Source: Paragordius varius
Taxonomy: Eukaryota; Nematomorpha
Length of the DNA: 64,000 nt
Assembly: GCA_964247055.1 (NCBI GenBank)
Contig: OZ176059.1
Location: 2,604,001-2,668,000 of the forward strand
Direction: 5' to 3'
Part shown: one piece after another, positions 13,040 to 22,957 of the stretch
Layout of the letters: each line of letters begins with the position of its first letter
How positions within the stretch are numbered: the stretch's first letter is position 1
Notes under the pieces: model-generated
Database searches by the model: none
What the model was told of the DNA's origin: nothing
What the model saw: the letters and a program-made list of their open reading frames with translations, nothing else
Translations under genes and position numbers: made by a program

Positions 13040-13469
13040 TTCGACGAATAAATATTTTGGCAAAAAAAATATAGGTATAACAAATTGACCAATGTTTGCC
13101 TATATATATGGAAAAAAAGACAGCTAATTGCCTAATTGTTTAACATTACTTAAATTTAAAGGCTCGTATAGTGTAAAAAACATTTAATGTACAAATAAGG
13201 AAAACAATAAAAAAAATCATACAAGGCTACAATACAAACGGTCATATTATTTAAATCTCAGGTGTGATAAGTTTAAACCGGCTTTTAGCAAAAAAATGTG
13301 TTGATATGAAATCATTTATTTAATTTTATAAAATATTGTCATCGGCTTTTACACATTTCCTCTTAGTTAATATAGAAATGCTATGCCAGAAAAATTGACT
13401 GTCTTTTATGGCATTTGTCATATTATTTTTTAACGTCCCCCCATTTGATGTATTAGTTAAATACCCATG
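13040..13469. other. intergenic, nothing recognised
   Basis: AT-rich sequence upstream of cofilin. A short C-run (CGTCCCCCC) occurs at about 13434. No gene or repeat boundary is recognised. Confidence 0.4.
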
Positions 13470-13810
13470 TCAGAGAATTCAGTCGAAAGTGGTTTTGCTG
13501 TATGAGACTATCGTTTTTCGATTTAGACATGGTTTATAAACATTTGTAGGCGATAGCGTTGTTATTAACGAAAATCCATAATTCACAATACTGATCTGAT
13601 CCCAATCACAAAGCATGTTCTTTTTGTCGAAGGGATTTGGCATTGGTGGTAAAGAGCCGGCTAGACAAAATATAGATATTCTCACCCGTCCCAATTCAAA
13701 AAGGTAGGGTTTGTTACGTCGGAGCAGGATTTTATGGGTCACTTTAAGAATTTAAATTTGAGAATCATTCAAATTAAGTGGAATCCATTTACCGAATTTG
13801 TTTGTCTCTT
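13470..13810 (-). pseudogene. decayed mariner-type transposase
   Basis: The minus-strand reading contains mariner landmarks: KFGKWIPLNLNDSQ (about 13805-13762) resembles the conserved WVPHELNE segment. Further on come KILLRRNKP, PPMPNPFDKKNMLCDWDQ and ISIVNYG, which matches the catalytic-region pattern KKVMLCIWWDQ.GVIYYEL. Stops and a frame change separate the pieces. I could not define terminal inverted repeats. The upstream part of the transposase probably lies in 13810-14240 but is too worn to place. Confidence 0.6.
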
Positions 13811-14417
13811 TCGTTGCTCGTAGACATCTATTTATTGTTTTAGTGATAAATTTATCCTGCCATTGTTATTAAGTGTGAGTTGGGTGATCATCCAATAACT
13901 CTTGCATATTAGCGTCTTCTCAGTTATGTAGTGTACTAGAACGCCCCTCTTTCACATTGAAATCTCAACTTTAATTTTCAAAACCATGTTTCACAGTTTT
14001 AATTGAATTAACATAATGGTTCTACCAAAAACAATGACTCTTCTACATCCTTTTTGTTCTAGTGGAATAAGAAAAAAATGCGTGCCGCAAACTTTAGGCA
14101 CGAAATTAGATATAATTACTAAATGGATTCCACTTTTGTATGCATTTGTCGTTTGATGTTAGTTCTACGAAATTGGGTATGAATCCAGTCAATCGTCTGC
14201 GTATTTTTCACTAACGTCTTTTCTTAATTTAACCATAATAACTTATGACTGCACGTGGTATATTCATAGAGTTATATTTTGTGGTAAATACCATTACAAA
14301 TCAAATTCACCCTTAAACGATTCAAATTCACCCTTAAATAATTCAAATTCATCCTCGAACAATTCAATTTTGTTTTAAATTAAATATATACTAAAAAATA
14401 ATAGTTTTTATAAAGAT

Positions 14418-16339
14418 ATAAAGTCATGTAGACTTTATTTTATCAAAAATTTACGTTTTTTCTTTAATGGGTATAAATATTTGGTAAAGAATAGAAAAAC
14501 AAGAGCTCAATGGTATTAACCATATCATATTCATTAGAAAAGTAAAAGAAGTGTGGGGGAAGGGCGTCGGAAATCTTTGGTAAAAAATGAAACACTTACT
14601 AATCCTTCACTTAAAATTATTGTATAAAAGGGTTAAAAAAAATGTAATTTTATAATTATTTTTTTTTGTTTTGATATGGGATGGGACGATTTTAAAAGGA
14701 TCCACGATAAATGTTATATTAAATAATCAATTTGATCCAATTTTGTTAGGATGTAACCCTGGTATTGCGGGTAATTTTTTCCTTTAAAATGTTAGATTCA
14801 GAATATGTTGACGAAGATATAGGACCCACACAAAATATTGTGCCTGGCAACGGTAGTTTTTTTTCATTTAGACTTTAGATGTTAATGAAATCGGGAATGA
14901 AAATATGACAACTTCATTAAACGGTAGAGGAAAAAGGAAAAGTACCGTTTTTGTTAATTTTAGAATATCATTTTTGGTCAGATAAAAAAAAGTCTAAGGC
15001 CTAAAAAATTTTCAGGAATCCCAGAAATCACGAATTATCGTCTCGTCATTTTGTAGATGATATAGACATGTCTATAAGTTTCATAAATGCTATGAGACGA
15101 AGCAGGCTCTGGGAATAGAGAAAGAGCCATTGAAAAAGGGTAAACGTAATGCAATGAAGGTCTAGTCAGGCAGGTTAAAACAATCCTCGATAGTGATTGT
15201 TAATTGACTGTCGATGATCTCAATAAATTACCTACAGAATGCAAAATCTCCAAAAAAACTTTATATAAAATATATGAAATAATAAACTACACGTGCAAAA
15301 GGAGTATTATGGAACCTCAACAGCTCAATTCATAGCTGGTTATGTATATGATTGTATTTTAAATTTCCCAAAATAGAGTATTTTAGGATGAAACGCATTC
15401 AGTTCGATAATATTGTTTTATAAACGCTATAATCCATATTCATTTCCTATGTTTTCCCTTATATATATACACGTTTGATTACATCCTTATATTTTGTCCG
15501 TTATATGTTTGTTTTTTTATTGTGATATCCTATTAAATAAATTATAATAAATATTTTTTTACTTATACATAAAAATCTATATTTAAGTGGTTAATTTGTT
15601 TTGGTTAACACTTGGATACAAAACATTCATTTTTAAGCTAAAACCGAAAGGTAAAAAATTAGTCAACGTGACGTGTGTGCAATAGTAAAATTGAAAAATT
15701 ATACAAAATAAATCGCTTTTTCTATTTGTATCAATGTTAGATGTCAATTAAATAAAAAATTAGCTTTCATTCCCTTAAAATTAAATGAAGACGATATTTT
15801 GCAGATATTTTGTAAAATAAAAATGCCGTCCAATCAGTTTGATACGGAACTTTTTTTTCAAAACAAAATTTTATTTAGATATTTGGCATATTTATATAAT
15901 TTTATTAGAAAAGAATCATAAATAAAATTTGATTCAGATATTTTGGCATATTTATATAATTTTTATTAGGAAAGAAGCATAAATTTAAATTAAACTGTTT
16001 CTTTCACTAGTTTTTTAAAAATCCTAATTCAAATTAAGTCTGGGGTATAATTAGATACCCCAATTTGAATATAGGTGTTAAATAAAAACTTTATCAAAAA
16101 AATAATATATAAAATTTTGCTAAAAAATTAATAAAAATATTACCAATTCCCCTCAATATTAAAGATTTTCATTTTTACAAAAGATTTCTGACGCCCTTCC
16201 CCCACACTTCTTTTTCTTTTTTAAAGAATATGATATGGTATACCATATAGCTCTTGTTTTTCTATTCTTTACCAAATATTTATACCCATGTAACGAAGAA
16301 AAGTAAATTTTTGATAAAATAAAGTCTACATGACTTTAT
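14418..16339. mobile_element. long-TIR DNA transposon, about 1.9 kb, decayed
   Basis: Arms of about 160 bp in inverted orientation (14418-14581 and 16184-16339) contain ATAAAGTCATGTAGACTTTA, GGTATAAATATTTGGTAAAG and GTGTGGGGGAAGGGCGTC. The terminal 20 bp are themselves a short palindrome (AAAGTC...GACTTT). The interior (about 14790-15350) has fragments of a plus-strand reading frame (SEYVDEDIGPTQN; RHFVDDIDMSISFINAMRRS; TVDDLNKLPTECKISKKTLY) that look like a broken transposase or accessory protein I cannot assign. A piggyBac-like MITE (15605-16082) sits inside. The superfamily is unknown. Confidence 0.6.
15605..16082. mobile_element. piggyBac-like MITE, copy 1 (family D)
   Basis: Begins TTAACACTTGGATACA and ends ATAGGTGTTAA, so the element CAC...GTG is flanked by TTAA, the piggyBac target site. 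Near the right end is CTGGGGTATAATTAGATACC, a motif shared with the copy at 31599. The left subterminal mirror of that motif is missing here. Confidence 0.6.
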
Positions 16340-16389
16340 TTTATATTGATAACTTTCGTAAATCTCGTGCTACGCAGCCCGAGAAAATT

Positions 16390-17310
16390 CTTCGGACTTC
16401 TGGGGGGCATTTTTGATTTTATAAGCAATTTTGGTATGCGGCACGAAGTTTTAGATAGTCTCATTAACTGAAATTTGGCTCCAAAGGCATGCTGTATCGA
16501 TATGATGGCGCAGTTGTAGGCGAGCCCCCTACCCAGAGGCCAATATAAAAATGTAGTTAGATAAGATTTTGCCTTTGTACCTGCAATCATTATTCAGTCC
16601 GAATAGTTTATGGAAGAATGGCTTCAAAACTAAATAATAGTTCAATGATAGCGACTTTTTTAGGGAGTAAGGGCCTTTTTAACGGTTGTTTCAAAAAATC
16701 CGCTCGACTTAAATTTTTAACTTTTTACGGGTGATACTTTAAGCAGCTATTGAACTAATAGGGCCTGATAGGTTTTCTGAAATTTAGCCCCAAAAGCACG
16801 CTCTTTTAATATGACGGATTAGTTTTTCGCGGGTAGCTCCTTACCCAGCGGCTATCATCAAAGAAACGATTGACTAAAATTTTTGCCTTTTAACAGGGAA
16901 TACGTAGAATCCTTATTGAATTTTTACGGTCTCATACCTTTAGCGAAAAATAGATTCAAAAAATTATTTTTGTGGACTTTGTTGTTTGCAAAAAATTGCA
17001 TTTTACGGGGGAGCGGGTAAAAAGAGGGCCTAAATTAATAAAACGAGCCAACTATGTTCAACGCAATCGAAAATAAATAAACATAAATTATATTTGAAAT
17101 TGAATGGTCCAACACGTTTTCCGGAATGTCTCAAAGACACGATTTTTGTGGCCTTGTATTTTTTAAAAAAACCCATTTTTCACACGGGGTGGGCCCGAAC
17201 TGGGGGCCTATTTCAAAAAAGGGGAGGCTATTGTCGGGGCATTCATTAATGATTATATTTTTTCAATGTTTAGATTTGATTCTACCGGTTTTCCAGAAAC
17301 AGATCACAAA
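16390..17310. repeat. degenerate GC-richer repeat, several units
   Basis: Units share CCCCTACCCAGAGGCC (about 16521), CTCCTTACCCAGCGGCT (about 16830) and a GGGGTGGGCCCGAACTGGGGG variant (about 17179), with a GAAATTTGGCTCCAAAGGC segment upstream of the first two. Spacing is about 310 and 350 bp, roughly twice that of the set at 7030-7360. No coding potential is believed; reading frames through it are repeat artefacts. Confidence 0.4.
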
Positions 17311-17420
17311 GCCACCACTTTCCATTTTTATAAATATATAGATGAGTTTTATTAGTTCGAAAACACATAATTAATTTTTAGGTTAAATTTGAATTGTTTA
17401 AGGAGGATGAATTGTAATAT

Positions 17421-18871
17421 ATAATTTTTAATGTATAAGTCTTCTCTGAAATTGTATCAGCAAATTTTCAAGAAAGAAAATTTTCATATTCAATTTTAAA
17501 TGGATTGATTATAAACAAATTTACATCGCTAACTCTCATCCAGTCGAAATAGTATAAATCGCTTACAAGTATTCGTTTGATTGTTAGTCAAAACCTTGAA
17601 ATGCAAAAATATGGTTGGTAATTATCCAAAATGTTTTTATGGTCACCATACTTTAAATAAAATGTGGAATTGAGCCAGACACCTTTGTGAATGAATCGGT
17701 TCATTTTTTTTAAATGGCAGGAATGACTGAATATTCATTTAAATAATATGGGAAAATTTGGAGACCAATTTTTTGGTATTTAAAAATTTCATAAGATTTT
17801 ATAACCTAAAAAATAGGAGAAAATGGGAGCTAATTCTGCCGACTTATTACCATAGCAAGAGTCGGCACAACGGATTTAACATGGCATTTTCTATATTTGT
17901 TGAAAAAAATAAAATGTTTTTGAAATTTTAGTTGTAAGCTGATTAGCAATCATTATGCTTATACCATATAGCTGGATATCCTTGAATGCAAGTATGTTAT
18001 AGTACTCCTAGCCAGGCTTATTTGACTATGAAGTCAGTGAATAAAGTAATATGAGATATAGCATTTTGTAAAAGCCAAATATAAATGTTGTTTTAAGCGA
18101 TAAATATCAGTATTAGAATTTTGTTTTTTTGTTATTATATTAAATAATCTATTCGGGTAATTTTTTCCATTGCACCAACATTGTGTTTATAGACGATTTA
18201 ATTTTAAAGCTTATCCAAAAACTTAAAGCATATTCTAAGAACTACTGTATAATTTTTAATTATTTTTAACTTTAAGAATGAACGTTCCGCTGTAACAACC
18301 GGGAGCACTTACCACAAAAATGTAAATAAATCTTATATCACTAAGACAAAACCAAAAGCACCATGATAATCTTAAATTTTCCTATCAGATAATATATCAT
18401 CAGGTTATTATTTGTGGACACTGTATTATATACAAGATTCGATCATACTTTTAATTTGGCCGGCTAGTTATTTTTAAGATAATATTTTATAAGTTTTTAG
18501 TGAAATATAAATTTTAACTGAGAGCTGTTAATACTTACATTTACTGTGCGACAAAAAGGTTCAAAAAATAAATATATTAATATTTTATCCTTTGATAGGT
18601 AAAAGCCTGGAATGAAAAATTGGGAAAAAACACTAGAACAAAGTTTATTTCTGCCATTAGCCAATATCCAAAAATCACATAAATTAGGCACATGTTATTT
18701 GTAATATAAACTAACTAGTTAATACACCCAATGTAGGTCCAATAATTTTTCAAATGTTTCGCAACAAGCGTTTGCTTTTTCCTAGTTTTTCATATTAATT
18801 GCCCAAGTCTCAGTCAAATCTATAAAACATAGTTGCGGCCTTACTGTTCTTTCTCTTTCTACTAATTAAAT
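17421..18871. other. intergenic, nothing recognised
   Basis: AT-rich sequence with no convincing exon, RNA gene or transposon terminus. Confidence 0.4.
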
Positions 18872-18909
18872 TAGGGGTGTCCAATACGAATGGCGTCAAG
18901 GGTTCCATT

Positions 18910-18944
<35 letters not shown>

Positions 18945-18997
18945 TATATATGGGTATTCTTATGCATTTTATTCGATTTAAACATAAGACTGTAAAG

Positions 18998-20816
18998 CAG
19001 TGGTACTCACCAAAAAAATTTGACGGGCCAAATAAAATATATTTTTTTTCGAGGGCCATGAACCTGATGGAAAATATTCCATAGCTATTTGACACATATG
19101 CACATATTTATACTCTAAATAAGCACAATGAATTTTTTGCGGATCGCATGTAAATCCAGCTAAAAACGCGTTTTGCACCATTTAGTTTAAAAAATTAAAA
19201 TGTTTTGATAACAACATTTATTTTGTTATTAACCAATAATTTTTGACAAATTCGGTTTCGCCTCATGACAGGCCAATCTTAACATGTCGTCCATTCGATT
19301 CGGTTAAGCGATTTATGTATGTATTTTTGACATATTTCATTTTTGAATATGCCGTCTCACACGTGTAAGTTGAGGGAAAAACAGTTAGGATTGAGCACAT
19401 TTTTTAAATTTTTATAATTATTTGGCACATCTTGCCAAAACCCTACATGTTTCTTCGGTACGATTTCCTTGAATATAGACTCCGAATTAGAATAATGAAT
19501 CTACGAATTCTATGATATGCGCCTAATCAAAACCGAAATATTCAAGTTGCTTACTATTGGATATATCCATATGCCATGACAACGAGTTATAAGAAATTTT
19601 TAAATATTTCTTTCTCGAAATTTAAACTCCTTAGATAGAAATGTTAAATGATTGTCTGTTATTATATTAGTGTCAGCAGTAAATTCCATATTTTCCTCAT
19701 GAATCGTTTTAAGTGTTGGAAAATATAGGAGTGTACTTATATAATCTTGTTTATATACTATTAATTTTTCTTCAAAAGCAAATATTTTAATAGCAGATTG
19801 GGTTATTATTTTGCTCCCTTGAAGACTTGTATTTTAGTAATGTCGCAAAAGCAGGCTAATAATCAGAAGTAGTTTTAAACGGAAGTTAAATTCTTTGCCA
19901 CGGATGTGGTTAACTATATCCACTACTTTTTAATTACTGAATTGGGTGCATCTTTTACACGCGAAACCAAGTTTTGCTAATGAATAAAGCAGGGAAAGGA
20001 TAAAATATTTTGCAAATTATTTTGTTTTTCTAAAGACAAATTCTTTGTTTATTCCAATCATAGAGGGACAGCCATCTGTGCAGATCGAAACCAATTTTTC
20101 GATAGATATACCATTATTATCGTAAAAAGTTCTATTTATTTCGAGAAAATCGATTTTTTCGTGTATTCTTCATTGGTAAAAATTTTAAATATTCCTCGTT
20201 GATTATGTTGTCCTTACATATGTGGCAGGTAACAACATTTTATTTAAAACGACCAAAAATTTTGATTCCCATTTTTTTTATAAAGGGGCGATTTTCATCG
20301 GATAATTTACGTTTTTTACCATTAGATGTCATTGGAATTTATGTTTAAATATTATGTGATTTTTTCAAAAAAATATGAATATAATTTGAATTATGCTATA
20401 AAAAACAGGTCGAAATTTAATGATCATGATTTGAAAAATATTTTATGGGCATAAGTTATTAAAAATGATGCAGGATAGCAATGAAAAGAATATGTATATG
20501 TAGGTTTGGATGAAATGCTTGCTTAAATACAAAAAGGAATTAAACAAAATTTCAAGATAGAAAAGAAAATAGAATACAGAGAAACAACGTATGCCAAAAT
20601 TTTGAAATCATTTTAATGTAGGAAAATTTTTCTACATTTCAAATTGGGTAAAAAGTAAAACAAAATTAATTTTAAAGAAAATAAATTAATACTAAAATAA
20701 GCGAAAATTTCTTTATGTGTACATCAATAAAAAAATAATTTAAGTATCAATATGGTCATAGAGCAATTTTAAAGAACTCTTAGGGCCACATGCGGCCCGC
20801 GGTTTGAGTATCACTG
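18998..20816. mobile_element. inner hAT transposon (ZBED5/GTF2IRD2-like), decayed
   Basis: Termini CAGTGGTACTCACC and GGTTTGAGTATCACTG are imperfect inverted repeats. The 8 bp on both sides are identical (CTGTAAAG at 18990-18997 and 20817-20824), so both boundaries are firm. Length is 1819 bp. The perfect target duplication sits beside a transposase full of stops, which suggests that an already inactive copy was mobilised in trans, or simply that 8 bp survived by chance. Confidence 0.88.
19200..20340 (-). pseudogene. hAT transposase remnant
   Basis: Minus-strand fragments include SDENRPFIKK-like sequence near 20310, MLLPATYV, SICTDGCPSMIGINKEFVF (about 20090-20035), AKLGFACKRCTQF, DIVNHIRGKEFNFRL (about 19915-19870), EFTADTNIIT and RRNRICQKLL. 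The TDG.PSM.G...G and IVN.IR...LN.RLF patterns are those of hAT transposases domesticated in vertebrates as ZBED5 and GTF2IRD2. Several stops and frame changes interrupt it, so no functional protein is expected. Confidence 0.75.
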
Positions 20817-21005
20817 CTGTAAAGTATATACACCATATGACAATTTTACCTAATTGTCAATTGGATAAACTTATTAGAACTTTGTTAAAAAATGACTATT
20901 TCTAACACTTTGTTAGCATATTATTGCATATATTCCAAACTTTTTACGGCCAGCACATGATGTTTCGGAGGGCCCCATGCGATGTGCGTGTTGATCACCT
21001 CTAAA

Positions 21006-21242
21006 TTAAAGATAAACTACAAAGCCTTTCCAAACAGATGATGGATTATGTTGATATACAAGTAATAATTGACTTCGTCCTTTCAGGATAAAAAGTGTAA
21101 GCATATCAAATTTCCCAAAAGTGGGAACAGTTTCTTCAATTAAAGTCAATTTAATAAAATTCCTATGCATCTCTAAGAACAAAGGGTAGAAATGTAGAAG
21201 GCGGTATTCCGACAAGCAATATAGTAAGGGCAACGAATTAAC
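21006..21242 (-). CDS. possible orphan exon, unknown protein
   Basis: A minus-strand frame reads from an AG (ACTTAAG-like acceptor near 21243) as NSLPLLYCLSEYRLLHFYPL, through EMHRNFIKLTLIEETVPTFG and FDMLTLFILKG to SSVWKGFVVYL and a stop. It is less repetitive and more balanced in composition than nearby reading frames. It abuts the outer hAT target duplication. I recognise no family. It could be the last exon of an unlisted gene, or chance. Confidence 0.25.
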   Translation of the reverse strand, partial: VNSLPLLYCLSEYRLLHFYPLFLEMHRNFIKLTLIEETVPTFGKFDMLTLFILKGRSQLLLVYQHNPSSVWKGFVVYL

Positions 21243-22853
21243 TTAAGAAAATGGTTATAAAATAAATAATATGTTTAATAAAACTTGTAATGTACCAAAG
21301 AACTAAACTTACGGGTTTTTAATTTTAAATTATGAATACATAAAAGTGTTTTAAACAATTTTTATGAGCCAAAAAACGTTTTAACACTTAAAACACACTT
21401 TTTAAACAAACATTTCAAAACCTTTTTTAATATTATAGATGAAGAATATGAGCGACTGTATTTTAAGAACAAATCTTTAGCATATTTTATACATAAAATT
21501 AATATATATAACATTTGAGTTCCCAAGCGCATGACACATTTCTTACTTAAATTATTGCACAATAAATTTATTAGTAACACATGGAATTTGATCACAAATA
21601 GGAATTATAAAACAAAAAATATAATAGCAACAAGGGAAAAAATTGGTATGCTAATATATTACAGTGTGCAAATTCAAATTTTTTTAACCTAATTATTACG
21701 CTTAAAATGACCGTTGTTTAAGAGCAAAAAAAAATTTTTTTTTCGTTAATCTCAAAAATATATGGCCGTCCATATTTAGCTAAAACAAAAAATCGCGTAT
21801 TGCAGGTACCTTAGCTGTAGTCAACTCAATTCAATTTTATTCACTATAAAGTGTTAAAAGATATTTGATACAATACTCTTTACAACATATATATAACAAA
21901 TAATGTATTCAAATTTTAACAAAATTGTTTGACAAAAACTTATATTATATAAAATCTACAACTAAAAATAACTACAAGTTATAAAATAGATTCAGACATA
22001 TTTAGTAAATTAAATTCAACATACGGGCAAAGTTTTTGGCATAAATTAAAACAATATTTTTACAGTTTGATATGTCAACCTAATATCATACACCCTACTG
22101 CTAACGGAAAAGCGAAAAAATAATCATAAATATCCAAATTATTTTTTAATAAAATCTGTTTAAATGGTATTCTCCCAAATATTTTTTCCATATTGAATTA
22201 AAGTATGTAACCGGTATAATATAAAAAACATATATTTTAAATATATTAAATATATATATATATATATATATATAGTTTGGTTTAATCCTGCTATTGAAAA
22301 AAAAGACGGCTTAACACCATTTTTTGATATCCTTAATGGAACTTTTTCCCATTCTCGATGATATGTTGTGATATACAAATCTTTTAATAGCGAGAATTAA
22401 AATTAAGCTAATGTAGCGGAAAAACGGGATATTCCGATTTAAAGCTCAATATGGAAATATGGCCATATTTTTTGAAAGATGACAGGGTTACAAAATTATT
22501 ATTTTTTGCTCTTTCAATGTATATAATCCAACAGTTATTTGCATGACACCACGATTAAAAAACATTTTGTGCCTCTAGTTTTTGCACACTGTAATATAGA
22601 ATGTAGGTTGCATTAGTACACATTTTTAGAGGTAAGTAAAAAGATAATAAATAACGGTAAAATATATATATATATATATATATATACAGTATGTATTTTA
22701 ATGGTTGCTTATTTCACACTATAGTAGTAGGGAAATTTGAAACACAGTAGTGTATGTAAAAAACAACAAAATGTTAAATAAACAATTATTATCTTTCGTT
22801 TTTCCATACACTCCTGTGTTGCAAATTGCCATAGTATAGTGTCAAATAAGCAA

Positions 22854-22895
<42 letters not shown>

Positions 22896-22957
22896 TAAAA
22901 AGCGTTTGTCACCAAAATAGTTATAACTGAAAAAATGGAATGAACTATAAAATCGAA
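21243..22957. other. intergenic, microsatellites and one MITE
   Basis: Downstream flank of the deoxyhypusine synthase. It holds (TA)n runs at about 22250-22275, 22662-22684 and 22859-22893 and a short MITE at 22699-22855. No gene recognised. Confidence 0.4.
22699..22855. mobile_element. short TIR MITE between (TA)n runs (family E)
   Basis: Arms of about 50 bp in inverted orientation start TGGTTGCTTATTTCACACTA and end TGTCAAATAAGCAACCA, with ACACAGTAGTGTATG facing CATACACTCCTGTGT inside. The element is about 157 bp and sits directly between TA microsatellites. Confidence 0.7.

Larger units (their letters stand above)
14289..17420. mobile_element. family A MITE arms flanking a 3-kb insertion
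   Basis: The left arm at 14289-14385 starts TACCATTACAAATCAAATT and carries iterons of the AATTCAAATTCACCCT type. The right arm at about 17355-17420 carries the complementary iterons (TTTGAATTGTTTAAGGAGG) and the family A inner segment. About 2.9 kb of other repeats lie between the arms, so a family A element appears to have been split by later insertions. The alternative is two unrelated solo arms. Confidence 0.5.
18872..21003. mobile_element. outer hAT element, interrupted by a second hAT
   Basis: Starts TAGGGGTGTCCAATACG and ends GTTGATCACCTCTA. The flanks AATTAAAT (left) and AATTAAAG (right) match at 7 of 8 positions, as expected for a hAT 8-bp duplication. With the inner element removed it is about 310 bp, the size of a non-autonomous hAT MITE. 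It also contains a (TA)n run at about 18910-18942. Confidence 0.75.

Noticed and set aside
16336-17341. Open frames on either strand
   Set aside because: They lie in the degenerate GC-richer repeat and show no protein family signal.
18871-19181. Several overlapping 64-75 codon frames
   Set aside because: They cover a (TA)n run and hAT termini; the boundaries with target duplications explain the region.
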